Below, in pieces: positions 38,616 through 47,375 of a stretch of DNA of 64,000 bases. The DNA is from Pelomonas caseinilytica (lineage in GTDB: Bacteria; Pseudomonadota; Gammaproteobacteria; Burkholderiales; Burkholderiaceae_C): assembly GCF_021353235.1 (NCBI RefSeq), contig NZ_JAJTWT010000001.1, forward strand, positions 558,001 to 622,000. The letters are read 5' to 3'. Position numbers and translations under genes: made by a program. The number at the start of each line of letters is the position of its first letter. Positions within the stretch are counted from its first letter, which is position 1. Below the pieces are notes generated by a model that saw only the letters and a program-made list of their open reading frames with translations, was not told the DNA's origin and did no database searches.

Positions 38616-38662
38616 CGACCGGGCGCGACCGCGTTCAGCGAGGCGAGGCTGGGCGAGGGGCT

Positions 38663-39649
38663 TCACTGGCGCGGCTGGTGGTCCAGGGTCCAGATGCCGT
38701 GCGGCGACTTGCCGACCTTGACCTGGCGCACCACCTTGTGGGCGGCCGTGTCGATCTCCGTCAGCTTGCCGGCCCAGCGCGAGGTCACGAGCAGGGTCTT
38801 GCCGTCGCCCAGCACCTCCATGTCGTCCGGGCCCGCCGGACCGGGGAACTGGTCGACGACGGTGAAGGTGGTGTAGTCGATCTTGCTGATGGTGTTGCCG
38901 GCACGGTTGCTGACCAGCACGTGGCGCTTGTCGCCCCAGCCGCGGAAGGAGTGGCAGCCGTCGCCGGTGGGTATGCGCTTGACGAGCTGCGGCGCCTTGC
39001 CGGAGACGTCCCAGACCTCGACGAAGCGGTCGCCCGTCAGCGCGACGAGCAGGGTCTTGTCGTCGGGCGTCAGGAAGATGTCGGCCGGCAGCTTGCCCAC
39101 CGGTTGCTTCCAGCGCACGGTCTGCGTGGCCAGGTCGATGGCCAGCAGCTCGCTGCTGTCCTGAAGGCTGGCATACACCACCGTGCTCTTGCTGTCGATG
39201 TTGAGGTGGCTGGGCGTCTTGGGCGCGGGGAACTGCTTGACCAGTTGCAACGGCTCCTTGGCCTCGCTGCCCTGCCAGCGGTACAGGCTGACGTAGTCCA
39301 GCCGGTTGGAGGCGGTGACGAACCACTTCATGTCCGGCGAGAAGCGCAGGTGGTAGGGGTCGGAGATGCCGCGCACCACGCGCTGGACCTCGGCGGTGCG
39401 CGGGTTCAGGAAGGTCAGCGAGTCGCCCAGGGCGTTGGCGACGATGAGGGATTTCTCGTCGGGCGACAGGTAGAGGTGGTGGGGTTCCTTGCCCGTCGGA
39501 ATGCGCCTCACGACGGCGAAGCTGGCGGGGTCGATCACCGAGATGTCGGCGTCCAGCGAGTTCAGCACGAAGATCGGTGGCCGCGCCTGCTGGGCCTCGG
39601 CTCCGAAGGCCGCCAGGAATCCCAAGACCACCGCCCAACTGCGCAACAT
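38663..39649 (-). CDS. Exported YncE/YVTN-type beta-propeller protein
   Basis: 328 residues with a signal peptide (MLRSWAVVLGFLAAFGAEAQ). The rest is a seven-bladed propeller of the YVTN type, with repeated units such as ISVIDPASFAVVRRIPTGKEPHHLYLSPDEKSLIVAN and NTISKIDYTTFTVVDQFPGPAGPDDMEVLGDGKTLLV. Likely a periplasmic binding protein or cofactor-linked scaffold. First gene of a same-strand series with the deacetylase, hydroxylase, EI24 and cinA-like genes. Confidence 0.85.
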   Translation of the reverse strand: MLRSWAVVLGFLAAFGAEAQQARPPIFVLNSLDADISVIDPASFAVVRRIPTGKEPHHLYLSPDEKSLIVANALGDSLTFLNPRTAEVQRVVRGISDPYHLRFSPDMKWFVTASNRLDYVSLYRWQGSEAKEPLQLVKQFPAPKTPSHLNIDSKSTVVYASLQDSSELLAIDLATQTVRWKQPVGKLPADIFLTPDDKTLLVALTGDRFVEVWDVSGKAPQLVKRIPTGDGCHSFRGWGDKRHVLVSNRAGNTISKIDYTTFTVVDQFPGPAGPDDMEVLGDGKTLLVTSRWAGKLTEIDTAAHKVVRQVKVGKSPHGIWTLDHQPRQ

Positions 39650-39806
39650 CCCGCTCTCCAAAGGAAAGGGCGGCCCCTTGCCGCCCTGCCCTTCGAGTTT
39701 ACCCGGGGGGTCTTGCGCACCCCTGTCCCAGGTCAAGCCGGACGCGAATTACGCATGGCCGGCCAGCCCTTTACACAGGCACACAGTTCACCGCGTCACC
39801 GGGCGG

Positions 39807-40619
39807 TTATTCGTCGTCGCCGCCCAGGATGCTGCCCAGCAGGCCGCCACCGGCGAAGCCACCCAGGACCGAGCCCTCTTCCTTGTGCCCGCCCATCTGG
39901 GGCGCCGCCGCGAAGATGCGCGAAGCCAGTCGCGAGAACGGCAGGCTCTGCAGCCACACCTCGCCCGGGCCGGTCAGCTTGGCCAGGAAGAGGCCCTCGC
40001 CGCCGAACAGGGCCGTCTTGATCTTGCCCACGTACTGGATCTCGAAATTGACGTTGGGCGTGTAGGCCACGACGCAGCCGGTATCCACCAGCAAGGTCTG
40101 CCCCGGCTGCAGGCTGCGGCGCACGATGGTGCCGCCGGCATGGACGAAGGCCAGACCGTCGCCGTCGAGGCGCTCCATGATGAAGCCCTCGCCGCCGAAG
40201 AAGCCGGTGGAGAGCTTCTGCTGAAAGGCGATGCCCAGGGACACGCCGCGGGCCGCGCAGAGGAAGGCGTCCTTCTGGCAGATCAGCGTGCCGCCGAGCT
40301 GGCGCAGGTCCATCGCGATGATCTTGCCCGGATAGGGCGCGGCGAAGGCCACGCGCTGCTTGCCGGTGCCATGGTTGGTATAGACCGTCGTGAAGAGGGA
40401 CTCGCCCGTCAGCAGCCGCTTGCCGGCGCCCAGCAGCTTGCCGAGGAAACCGCCCTGGCTGGCCGAGCCGTCGCCGAAGACGGCGTCCATGCCGATGGCC
40501 GAATCCATGAAGAACATCGAGCCCGCCTCGCCGATGGCCGCCTCGCCGGGATCGAGCTCGATCTCGACGAACTGCATCTCGGAACCCTTGATCTCGTAAT
40601 CCACCACATCCATGGCCAT
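39807..40619 (-). CDS. AIM24 / TIGR00266 family protein
   Basis: 270 residues. A tandem beta-roll protein typified by EIKGSEMQFVEIELDPGEAAIGEAGSMFFM, LFTTVYTNHG and a C-terminal Gly-rich tail. Function unknown in bacteria; the mitochondrial relative Aim24 affects inner-membrane organisation. The start at 40619 follows GGAG. Divergent from the GbsR-type regulator; the shared 105-base region contains that regulator's candidate operator. Confidence 0.88.
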   Translation of the reverse strand: MAMDVVDYEIKGSEMQFVEIELDPGEAAIGEAGSMFFMDSAIGMDAVFGDGSASQGGFLGKLLGAGKRLLTGESLFTTVYTNHGTGKQRVAFAAPYPGKIIAMDLRQLGGTLICQKDAFLCAARGVSLGIAFQQKLSTGFFGGEGFIMERLDGDGLAFVHAGGTIVRRSLQPGQTLLVDTGCVVAYTPNVNFEIQYVGKIKTALFGGEGLFLAKLTGPGEVWLQSLPFSRLASRIFAAAPQMGGHKEEGSVLGGFAGGGLLGSILGGDDE

Positions 40620-40680
40620 GAAGCGCTCCCGCTCAAAAAAACGGGTCGCATGATAGCCACGGCCAAAGCCAGCCGCCTTA

Positions 40681-40717
40681 ATTTCTGTATTGACAGAAAT
40701 TTCAGTCGGAGTACGCT
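40681..40717 (+). promoter_or_regulatory. Promoter and candidate operator 1 of the GbsR/MarR-type regulator
   Basis: TTGACA (40690-40695), 16 bases, TACGCT (40712-40717). The -35 box lies inside the dyad ATTTC-N7-ACAGAAAT (40681-40700), whose core is TTTCTGT-N4-ACAGAAA. Binding here would block RNA polymerase, suggesting autorepression and possibly control of the divergent AIM24-like gene. Confidence 0.7.
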
Positions 40718-40724
40718 TGCGGCT

Positions 40725-41315
40725 ATGGAACTCACCGACATCGCCCGCCGCTTCATCGTCCACTGGGGCGAGATGGGCTCCAACTGGGGCGTCAACCGCA
40801 GCGTCGCGCAGATCCACGCCCTGCTCTTCGTCCACGGCCGGCCCCTGCATGCCGAAGACATCGCCGAGACCCTGGCCCTGGCCCGCTCCAACGTCAGCAA
40901 CAGCCTCAAGGAGCTGCTGAACTGGCGGCTCATCCGCGTGACCCACCTGCTCGGCGACCGCCGCGACTACTACGAGACCTCGGGCGACGTGTGGGAGCTG
41001 TTCCGCACCATCGTGCGCGAGCGCAAGGAGCGCGAGTTCGATCCCACCGTCGCGCTGCTGCGGGAGCTGTCCGCCGACCCGGCCCTCGACCGCGAGCCGC
41101 CCGACCTGCAGGACCGCCTGCGCAGCACGCTGGACTTCATGCAGACGCTGGGCAGCTGGACCGACGAGATGCTGCGCTTGTCCCCGGCCACGCTGGAAAA
41201 GATCCTCCGGCTCGGGGCCCAGGTGCAGCGGTTCGTGCGGCCCGGCGAGGGCACCGAGGCGGCTGCCCCGGCGCCGATCTTCCCCGTCACGCCGCCCATG
41301 CCTCCCACGGGTTGA
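40725..41315 (+). CDS. GbsR/MarR-family transcriptional regulator
   Basis: 196 residues. The winged helix-turn-helix lies at about 25-95 (VAQIHALLFVHGRPLHAEDIAETLALARSNVSNSLKELL), with a wing containing GDRRDYYE, characteristic of the GbsR branch. A C-terminal dimerisation helix and a Pro/Ala tail follow. A candidate operator precedes its own gene and another precedes the next operon. A terminator follows it. Confidence 0.92.
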   Translation: MELTDIARRFIVHWGEMGSNWGVNRSVAQIHALLFVHGRPLHAEDIAETLALARSNVSNSLKELLNWRLIRVTHLLGDRRDYYETSGDVWELFRTIVRERKEREFDPTVALLRELSADPALDREPPDLQDRLRSTLDFMQTLGSWTDEMLRLSPATLEKILRLGAQVQRFVRPGEGTEAAAPAPIFPVTPPMPPTG

Positions 41316-41316
41316 C

Positions 41317-41340
41317 GAGGCTCTTTCGGCCTCTTTTTTT
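41317..41340 (+). terminator. Intrinsic terminator after the GbsR-type regulator gene
   Basis: Stem GAGGC / GCCTC with a 7-base loop and seven T. It separates the regulator from the following operon, which therefore needs its own promoter. Confidence 0.85.
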
Positions 41341-41348
41341 GCCCGTTT

Positions 41349-41368
41349 ATTTCACTTCAGACAGAAAT
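41349..41368 (+). promoter_or_regulatory. Candidate operator 2, before the DCC-protein operon
   Basis: ATTTC, seven bases, ACAGAAAT: the same half-sites and exact spacing as in operator 1 at 40681-40700. It lies 7 bases before the start codon at 41376 and 8 bases after the terminator. Confidence 0.65.
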
Positions 41369-41375
41369 AACCGCC

Positions 41376-41804
41376 ATGACTGCAATAACACCTCAAGTCC
41401 ATACCGTCTATTACGACGGCGCCTGCCCGCTCTGCCGCGGCGAGATCGCCATGCTCATGCAGCGCAACACCGCCGGCCTGCTGGAATTCGTCGACATCGC
41501 CGCACCCGGCTTCGACCCGGCGCCGCTCGGCGTCGGCATGCCCGCCCTGCTCAGCCTCATGCACGTGCGCCGCCCGGACGGCAGCTGGCTGGTCGGCGTT
41601 CCAGCCTTCCAGGTCATGTACGCCGCCACCGGTTTCCAACGCGTGGCGCGCTGGCTCGCCCGCCCCTGGGCGGCGCGTGTCGCGGCGCGGGCCTACCCGT
41701 GGATCGTGCGCAACCGTTACCGCCTGCCCCATGCCCTCGTGCAGGGCTTCTTCCGCTTGCAGCAGCGCTCCTGCCGCGCCGACGGCGCCTGCGACATGCG
41801 CTGA
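41376..41804 (+). CDS. DCC-family thiol-disulfide oxidoreductase-like protein (DUF393)
   Basis: 142 residues. The family signature VYYDGACPLCRGE gives Cys17 and Cys20 in a CxxC arrangement. The C-terminus has Tyr/Arg/Cys-rich helices (YPWIVRNRYRLP). It may shuttle electrons or disulfides. First gene of a plus-strand operon of DCC, a tiny ORF, an epimerase, a DoxX-like and a DUF2269 gene. Confidence 0.9.
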   Translation: MTAITPQVHTVYYDGACPLCRGEIAMLMQRNTAGLLEFVDIAAPGFDPAPLGVGMPALLSLMHVRRPDGSWLVGVPAFQVMYAATGFQRVARWLARPWAARVAARAYPWIVRNRYRLPHALVQGFFRLQQRSCRADGACDMR

Positions 41805-41839
41805 CCCCTTCGCCGCCGCTTTCAACCCAGGAGACCGTC

Positions 41840-41893
41840 ATGTCCGAACTGAATCTCGCGTTGACCCTTGGCGCCGCCATCCGCTGGGCCTGA
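41840..41893 (+). CDS. Tiny 17-codon ORF with a strong ribosome binding site
   Basis: Encodes MSELNLALTLGAAIRWA. CAGGAGACCGTC lies directly before the ATG, a better ribosome site than its larger neighbours have. The stop lies three bases before the next ATG at 41897, so it could couple translation of the epimerase gene. It may be a leader peptide or the remnant of a lost gene. Peptide function unknown. Confidence 0.45.
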   Translation: MSELNLALTLGAAIRWA

Positions 41894-41896
41894 GCC

Positions 41897-42712
41897 ATGA
41901 AGATCCTCGTCGTCGGAGCTGGCGGCTTCATCGGCCGCCATGTCTGCCAGGCCCTGCAGGCCGTCGGGCACGAACCCGTGCCGGCCAGGCTGCGGCCGGT
42001 CACGCAATGGGACCGGCCCGCCGCCTGGGCCCCGGGCCTGAACGGCATCGACGGCGTGGTCTACGCCGCCGGCTGCCTGCGCGACAGCAGGGATGGCGTG
42101 GCGGACCTGCTGGACCTGCTGCACCACCGCGCGCCCGCCGCCCTGGCCGATGCCTGCGATGCGGCCGGCATCCGCCGCCTCGTCCACGTGTCGGCCCTGT
42201 GCGGCGGCGTGAGCGCCTACGCCCGCAGCAAGCACGCGGGCGAAGTCGCCCTCGCGGGGCGCGCCGCCGTCGTCCGGCCCAGCCTGGTGATCGGGCCGGG
42301 CGGCGTGAGCAGCCGGATGCTGGACCGCCTCGCCCGTCTGCCCTGGCTGCCGCTGCCGGCCGCGGTGGCGCGCTGCCGGGTGCAGCCCATACGCGTCGAA
42401 GACCTGGCCGAAGGCATCGTCGCCTTGCTCGCGACGCCCACGCTGGCGCCCTGGGTGGCCGTGGGGCCCGAAGCGGCCAGCATCGCCGACTGGATCGCCC
42501 GCCGCCGTGTCGCCCGCGGCCTGCCGGCGCCGCGGCGCATCCAACTGCCCGAGCCCCTCACGCGTGCCTCGGCCCGCCTGGGCGACCTGCTGCCCCTCGG
42601 CCCCTGGTGCAGCACCGCGCTGGAGTTGCTGGCCCATGACAGCACGGAGGCGTCGACGACAACGCCGGCCGCGCGGCCGCTGCGGGACGTCCTGGAAGGC
42701 GCCTGGGCATGA
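41897..42712 (+). CDS. NAD(P)-dependent epimerase/dehydratase-like SDR protein
   Basis: 271 residues with an N-terminal Rossmann motif (ILVVGAGGFIGRHVC) and an SDR-like Tyr-x3-Lys in SAYARSKHAGE. The C-terminal region is atypical. It resembles NAD-binding complex-I-assembly-like and NmrA-like SDRs; substrate unknown. Overlaps the next gene by four bases. Confidence 0.85.
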   Translation: MKILVVGAGGFIGRHVCQALQAVGHEPVPARLRPVTQWDRPAAWAPGLNGIDGVVYAAGCLRDSRDGVADLLDLLHHRAPAALADACDAAGIRRLVHVSALCGGVSAYARSKHAGEVALAGRAAVVRPSLVIGPGGVSSRMLDRLARLPWLPLPAAVARCRVQPIRVEDLAEGIVALLATPTLAPWVAVGPEAASIADWIARRRVARGLPAPRRIQLPEPLTRASARLGDLLPLGPWCSTALELLAHDSTEASTTTPAARPLRDVLEGAWA

Positions 42713-43071
42713 AGGCATCCGTCGCCCGCCTGTCGCTGGTGCTCCTCTGGTGGGGCACCGTCGTGGCCAGCCTGCATGACGGCGGCGCGGCGGGCGTCGC
42801 CCTGCTCCGCCAGGCCACCGGCATGGGCGCAGCCCCGGCCCTGGCCCTGGTGCTGGCCGGCTGCGCCTGGGACGCCGCCGTGGGCCTGCTATTGCTCGTG
42901 CGTCCCGGCGTCCTCGCCTACCGCCTGGCCATCGCGGGCGTGATCGGCATGACGGGGCTGGCCACGCTCCTGATGCCATCGCTGTGGCTGGACCCTTTCG
43001 GCGCCCTGCTCAAGAACCTGCCGGTGCTGGCGCTGCTGCACCTGCTCACCCCGGAGACGCCAGCGCGATGA
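42709..43071 (+). CDS. DoxX-like small membrane protein
   Basis: 120 residues with four membrane spans, typical of DoxX-like proteins (MKASVARLSLVLLWWGTVV, then DAAVGLLLLVRPGVLAYRLAIAGVIGMTG). Function unknown. Overlaps its neighbours by four bases on both sides, so translationally coupled to the SDR and DUF2269 genes. Confidence 0.8.
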   Translation: MKASVARLSLVLLWWGTVVASLHDGGAAGVALLRQATGMGAAPALALVLAGCAWDAAVGLLLLVRPGVLAYRLAIAGVIGMTGLATLLMPSLWLDPFGALLKNLPVLALLHLLTPETPAR

Positions 43072-43538
43072 ACACCTACCTGATCGTCAAGTGGCTGCAC
43101 GTCGTGTCGAGCGTGCTGCTCGCCGGCACGGGCTTCGGCTCGGCCTTCTACCTGTTCTTCACCAATCGCAGCCCCAGCCTGGAGGCGCGCGCCGTCGTCG
43201 CCCGGCTGGTCGTGCGGGCGGACCTGTGGTTCACGACGCCGGCCGTCATCGTGCAGCCGCTGAGCGGCATCTGGCTGGCGCACACCGCCGGCTGGCCGCT
43301 GTCCACGCCCTGGCTCGCCGCGTCCCTCGCGCTCTTCCTCTTCGCCGGGGCGTGCTGGCTGCCGGTGCTGTGGCTGCAGTTGAAGATGGCCCGCGAGGTC
43401 GAAGCAGCCCTGGCCGAGGGCCGGCCGCTGTCCGCTCGATACGACCGTTGGCAGCGCGCGTGGGAAGCCCTCGGCTACCCGGCATTCGCGGCCATGCTGA
43501 TCGTCTTCTTCCTGATGGTGAACAAACCCTCGCTCTGA
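43068..43538 (+). CDS. DUF2269 family integral membrane protein
   Basis: 156 residues with four membrane spans. MNTYLIVKWLHVVSSVLLAG and the conserved His and Trp residues (KWLHV, QPLSGIWLA) fit the DUF2269 family. Function unknown. Last gene of the DCC-SDR-DoxX-DUF2269 operon. Confidence 0.88.
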   Translation: MNTYLIVKWLHVVSSVLLAGTGFGSAFYLFFTNRSPSLEARAVVARLVVRADLWFTTPAVIVQPLSGIWLAHTAGWPLSTPWLAASLALFLFAGACWLPVLWLQLKMAREVEAALAEGRPLSARYDRWQRAWEALGYPAFAAMLIVFFLMVNKPSL

Positions 43539-43574
43539 GAAAAAAACGGCCTCCCGCAAGGCAGGGAGGCCGTT
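43539..43574 (-). terminator. Intrinsic terminator after phaB
   Basis: On the minus strand AACGGCCTCCC, 8-base loop, GGGAGGCCGTT and a run of eight T (A-run 43539-43546 on the plus strand). An 11-bp stem that ends the phaCAB operon. Confidence 0.92.
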
Positions 43575-43597
43575 CGAGGGCCGGGCGCCGGAAGGCG

Positions 43598-44335
43598 TCA
43601 GCCCATGTGCAGGCCACCGTTGCAGGAGAAATCGGCGCCGGTCGTGAAGCCGCTGTCCTCGCCCGCCAGCCAGGCGACCACCGAGCCGATCTCCTCGGGC
43701 GTGCCCAGACGCTTGACCGGGATGGTCGCGACGATCTTCTCGAGAATCTCGGGCTTGATGGCCTTGACCATGTCGGTGCCGATGTAGCCCGGGCTCACGG
43801 TGTTGACCGTCACGCCCTTGCTCGCCAGCTCCTGGGCCAGGGCCATGGTGAAGCCGTGCATGCCGGCCTTGGCGGCCGAGTAGTTGGTCTGGCCGGCCTG
43901 GCCCTTCTCGCCGTTGACCGAGCTGATCTGGATGATGCGGCCCCAGCCCTTTTCCACCATGCCCGGCACGACCTGCTTGGTCACGTTGAACATGGAGTTC
44001 AGGTTGGTGTCGATGACGGCCTTCCAGTCCTCGGGCGTCATCTTCAGGAACATGCGGTCGCGGGTGATGCCGGCGTTGTTGACCAGCACGTCGATGGCGC
44101 CATGCTCGGAGATGGCCTTCTGGAAGGCCTCGACCGTCGAGTCCCAGTCGGCGACGTTGCCGACCGAGGCGTAAAAGGTGTAGCCCAGGGCCTTCTGCTC
44201 GTCCAGCCACTTGGTGAAGTCGCGGCTCGGGCCGCAGCCCGCGATGACCTTGAAGCCTTCCTTGTGCAGGCGCTGGCAGATGGCGGTACCGATGCCGCCC
44301 ATGCCGCCGGTGACGTATGCGACTTTCTGGCTCAT
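43598..44335 (-). CDS. phaB: Acetoacetyl-CoA reductase (NADPH)
   Basis: 245-residue SDR that reduces acetoacetyl-CoA to (R)-3-hydroxybutyryl-CoA for polyhydroxybutyrate synthesis. The cofactor motif TGGMGGIG is at 9-16, NNAG at 86-89, and catalytic Ser138/139, Tyr152 and Lys156 follow. QNGxQ-like NGEKGQAGQTNYSAAK is typical of PhaB. Last gene of phaCAB. Confidence 0.97.
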   Translation of the reverse strand: MSQKVAYVTGGMGGIGTAICQRLHKEGFKVIAGCGPSRDFTKWLDEQKALGYTFYASVGNVADWDSTVEAFQKAISEHGAIDVLVNNAGITRDRMFLKMTPEDWKAVIDTNLNSMFNVTKQVVPGMVEKGWGRIIQISSVNGEKGQAGQTNYSAAKAGMHGFTMALAQELASKGVTVNTVSPGYIGTDMVKAIKPEILEKIVATIPVKRLGTPEEIGSVVAWLAGEDSGFTTGADFSCNGGLHMG

Positions 44336-44367
44336 GGTGTGTCTCCTGTTGTGGTTGGGTGAGGGTA

Positions 44368-45552
44368 TCAGCGCTCAACGGTCAGGGCCACGCCCATGCC
44401 GCCGCCGATGCACAGCGAGGCGATGCCCTTCTTCGCATCGCGCCTGACCATCTCATGCAGCAGCGTGACCAGCACGCGGCAGCCGCTGGCGCCGATGGGG
44501 TGGCCCAGGGCGATGGCGCCGCCGTTGACGTTGACCTTGCTCGTGTCCCAGCCCATTTCGTTGTGCACGGCGCAGGCCTGGGCCGCGAAGGCCTCGTTGA
44601 TCTCCAGCAGGTCGAGGTCGGCGGGCTTCCAGCCGGCGCGCTCCAGCGCCTTGCGGGCGGCGGGCACGGGGCCCATGCCCATGTAGGCCGGGTCGAGCGC
44701 GGCGCTGGCGTAGGAGGCGATGCGGGCCAGGGGCGTGAGGCCGAGCTGGGCGGCCTTGGCTGCCGTCATGACCACCACGCCCGCGGCGCCGTCGTTCAGG
44801 CCGGAGGCATTGCCAGCCGTCACGCTGCCGGCCTTGTCGAAGGCGGGGCGCAGGCCGGCAAGGGCTTCGGCATTGGTCTTGCGGTTGATGAACTCGTCGG
44901 CCGCGAAGACGACGGGGTCGCCCTTCTTCTGCGGGATGCTGAAGGGCACGATCTCGTCCTTGAAGCGGCCAGCGTCCTGGGCGGCAGCGGCCTTCTGCTG
45001 CGACGCCAGCGACAGGGCGTCCTGCTGCTCACGGGTGATGCCGTACTTCTTGGCCACGTTCTCGGCGGTGATGCCCATGTGGTACTGGTTGTACACGTCC
45101 CACAGGCCGTCGACGATCATGGTGTCCACCATCTTCCAGTCGCCCATGCGCTGGCCGTCGCGGGAGCCGTTGAGCACGTGGGGGCTCATGCTCATGCTCT
45201 CCTGGCCGCCGGCGATGACGATCTCGCTGTCGCCGTCGCGGATGGCCTGGGCGGCCAGCATCACGGCCTTCAGGCCCGAGCCGCAGACCTTGTTGATGGT
45301 CATGGCGGGCACCGCCTGCGGCAGGCCGGACTTGATGACGGCCTGGCGGGCCGGGTTCTGGCCCACGCCGGCGGTCAGCACCTGGCCGAGGATGACCTCG
45401 CCGATCTGGTCGCCCGCCAGGCCGGTGCGGCGCAGCAGGTCCTGGATGACGGCGGCGCCCAGCTCGCTGGCGGGCGTCTTGGCGAGGGTGCCCCCGAACT
45501 TGCCGATGGCGGTGCGCGCTGCGGCGACGATGACGATCTCTTGCTTGCTCAT
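44368..45552 (-). CDS. phaA: Acetyl-CoA acetyltransferase (beta-ketothiolase)
   Basis: 394 residues. It condenses two acetyl-CoA to acetoacetyl-CoA. The acyl-accepting Cys90 lies in [11 protein letters not shown], the His in [14 protein letters not shown] and the second Cys in [10 protein letters not shown]. Start at 45552, after the phaC stop by 14 bases. Central gene of phaCAB. Confidence 0.97.
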   Translation of the reverse strand: MSKQEIVIVAAARTAIGKFGGTLAKTPASELGAAVIQDLLRRTGLAGDQIGEVILGQVLTAGVGQNPARQAVIKSGLPQAVPAMTINKVCGSGLKAVMLAAQAIRDGDSEIVIAGGQESMSMSPHVLNGSRDGQRMGDWKMVDTMIVDGLWDVYNQYHMGITAENVAKKYGITREQQDALSLASQQKAAAAQDAGRFKDEIVPFSIPQKKGDPVVFAADEFINRKTNAEALAGLRPAFDKAGSVTAGNASGLNDGAAGVVVMTAAKAAQLGLTPLARIASYASAALDPAYMGMGPVPAARKALERAGWKPADLDLLEINEAFAAQACAVHNEMGWDTSKVNVNGGAIALGHPIGASGCRVLVTLLHEMVRRDAKKGIASLCIGGGMGVALTVER

Positions 45553-45566
45553 GGTTCGGTTTCCTT

Positions 45567-47252
45567 TCAGGCTTTGACTTTGACGTAGCGGCCAGGCGCG
45601 GGCTCGATGGCCTTGTATTTGCGGTTGCCCGGGGCCTTGGGAGCCGCCTTGGCGGCGCCGGCATGCGAGGCCAGCCAGGCCGACCAGTCCGGCCACCAGC
45701 TCCCCGGGTGCTCCGTGGTGGTCTTGAACCAGGCCTCGGGGTCCGCCGGCAGGGCGGCGCCCTTGGCGATCCAGTGGCTGCGCTTGGGCGGCTTGCCCGG
45801 CTTGGGCGGCGGGTTGATGACGCCCGCGATGTGGCCCGAGGCTCCGAGCACGAAGCGCCGCTTGCCCTTGAGCAGCTGGGTGCTGCGGTAGGCCGCATGC
45901 CAGGGCACGATGTGGTCCTCGCGCGAGCCGTAGATGTAGACGGGCGACTCGATGGCGCCGAGGTCGACCTGCTCGCCGCAGACGGTCAGCTTGCCGGGCT
46001 GCTTCAGCTCGTTCTGCAGGTAGGTGTGGCGCAGATACCAGCAGAACATCGGCCCGGGCAGGTTGGTCGAGTCGCCGTTCCAGTAGAGCAGGTCGAAGGG
46101 CGGCGGCGCCTCGCCCTTGAGGTAGTTGCCGACGACGTAGTTCCAGACCAGGTCGTTGGGCCGCAGGAAGCTGAAGGTCGTGGCCAGCTCCTGGCCGTGC
46201 AGGAGCTGCGGGCCCTGGGGCGCCTCGGCGCCGAGGGTGGCCTCGCGCAGCCGCACGCTGGCTTCGTCGATGAAGATGTCCAGCACGCCGTTGTCGGTGA
46301 AGTCCAGCAGCGTGGTGAGCAGCGTGACGCTGGCGGCCGGCTGCTCGCCTCGCGCAGCCAGCACGGCCAGGGCGGTGGCGAGGATGGTGCCGCCGACGCA
46401 GAAGCCCAGCGTGTTGATCTGGTCCTGGCCGGAGATCTCCTGCGCCACGCGGATGGCCTGGATGGCGCCGCTGTCGATGTAGTCGTCCCAGCCCAGGTGC
46501 TTGACGGACTCGTCCGGGTTGCGCCAGCTGACGACGAAGACCCGGTTCCCCTCGGCCACGGCATAACGGATCAACGAGTTATCGGGCTGCAGGTCGAGGA
46601 TGTAGTACTTGTTGATGCAGGGCGGCACCATCAGCAGCGGCCGGGCCTTGACCTGCGCCGTCAGCGGCGCGTACTCGATGAGCTGGAAGAGCTCGTTCTC
46701 GAAGACGATGCTGCCGGCGGTGGTGGCCACGTTGCGACCCACCTCGAAGGCGCTCTCGTCGGTCTGCGAGACGTGGCCGCGCTGCACGTCGCCCCACAGG
46801 TGCTGCAGGCCGCGTGCAAGGGTTTCGCCATGGCTGTCGAGGGCGAGCTTCTGGGCCTCGGGGTTGAGGGCGAGGAAGTTGCTCGGCGAGGCCGCGTCGA
46901 CGAACTGCTGCACGGCGAAGCGGATGCGCGCCCGCGTCTTGTCGTCGGCCTCCACGGCCGCCGCCATCTGCTGCAGCGCACGGCCGTTGAGCAGGTAGAG
47001 CTGGGCCATGAAGTGGGCCGCCGGGTTGGCTCGCCACTCGGGTGCGGCGAAGCGCCGGTCGCCGGGCGACCCCGCATCGCCCTGGCCGAGCGAGGCATTC
47101 CACAGCGCGGTGGCCTGCTTGAGATAGTCCGCCTGCAACTCGGCCAGCGTCGCAGGCGGGATCTGCGGCAGATGGGCCATCTGCTGCATCAGGTCCGCGA
47201 AGGCCTGGCCCTCGACCGGGGGCGACGTGTCGTTCTTCTTGCGATGGGCCAT
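45567..47252 (-). CDS. phaC: Class I poly(3-hydroxyalkanoate) synthase
   Basis: 561 residues. It polymerises (R)-3-hydroxybutyryl-CoA at the granule surface. The lipase-box-like GFCVGG carries catalytic Cys285; the later Asp (SREDHIVPW) and His ([12 protein letters not shown]) complete the triad. An N-terminal PhaC_N domain covers about 75-245. The start at 47252 follows GAGGAGACCC. A sigma-54-like promoter lies 48-61 bases upstream. Order phaC-phaA-phaB. Confidence 0.97.
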   Translation of the reverse strand: MAHRKKNDTSPPVEGQAFADLMQQMAHLPQIPPATLAELQADYLKQATALWNASLGQGDAGSPGDRRFAAPEWRANPAAHFMAQLYLLNGRALQQMAAAVEADDKTRARIRFAVQQFVDAASPSNFLALNPEAQKLALDSHGETLARGLQHLWGDVQRGHVSQTDESAFEVGRNVATTAGSIVFENELFQLIEYAPLTAQVKARPLLMVPPCINKYYILDLQPDNSLIRYAVAEGNRVFVVSWRNPDESVKHLGWDDYIDSGAIQAIRVAQEISGQDQINTLGFCVGGTILATALAVLAARGEQPAASVTLLTTLLDFTDNGVLDIFIDEASVRLREATLGAEAPQGPQLLHGQELATTFSFLRPNDLVWNYVVGNYLKGEAPPPFDLLYWNGDSTNLPGPMFCWYLRHTYLQNELKQPGKLTVCGEQVDLGAIESPVYIYGSREDHIVPWHAAYRSTQLLKGKRRFVLGASGHIAGVINPPPKPGKPPKRSHWIAKGAALPADPEAWFKTTTEHPGSWWPDWSAWLASHAGAAKAAPKAPGNRKYKAIEPAPGRYVKVKA

Positions 47253-47297
47253 GGGTCTCCTCGGATCCTTCCTCCTGGGCGGGCCTGTACCGGACCG

Positions 47298-47315
47298 TTG
47301 CAATAAGCTTGCCAC
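47298..47315 (-). promoter_or_regulatory. Sigma-54-like promoter of phaCAB
   Basis: On the minus strand TGGCAAG (GG at 47313-47312), four bases CTTA, TTGCA (GC at 47301-47300), with exactly 10 bases between GG and GC. One mismatch to TGGCACG-N4-TTGCW. The predicted start site is about 36 bases before phaC. A 16-base inverted repeat (47343-47358) lies 30 bases further upstream. Confidence 0.65.
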
Positions 47316-47342
47316 ATCCGGCTGACACGGCCTTGTAACCAC

Positions 47343-47358
47343 GGGCGCTGACGCGCCC
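47343..47358. repeat. Inverted repeat GGGCGC-TGAC-GCGCCC between phaC and the divergent small gene
   Basis: Perfect 6-bp dyad with a 4-base centre, about 30 bases upstream of the sigma-54-like -24 box. Possibly an activator-binding site; no match to the NtrC consensus. Confidence 0.4.
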
Positions 47359-47375
47359 ATGACACCCCCATCATC

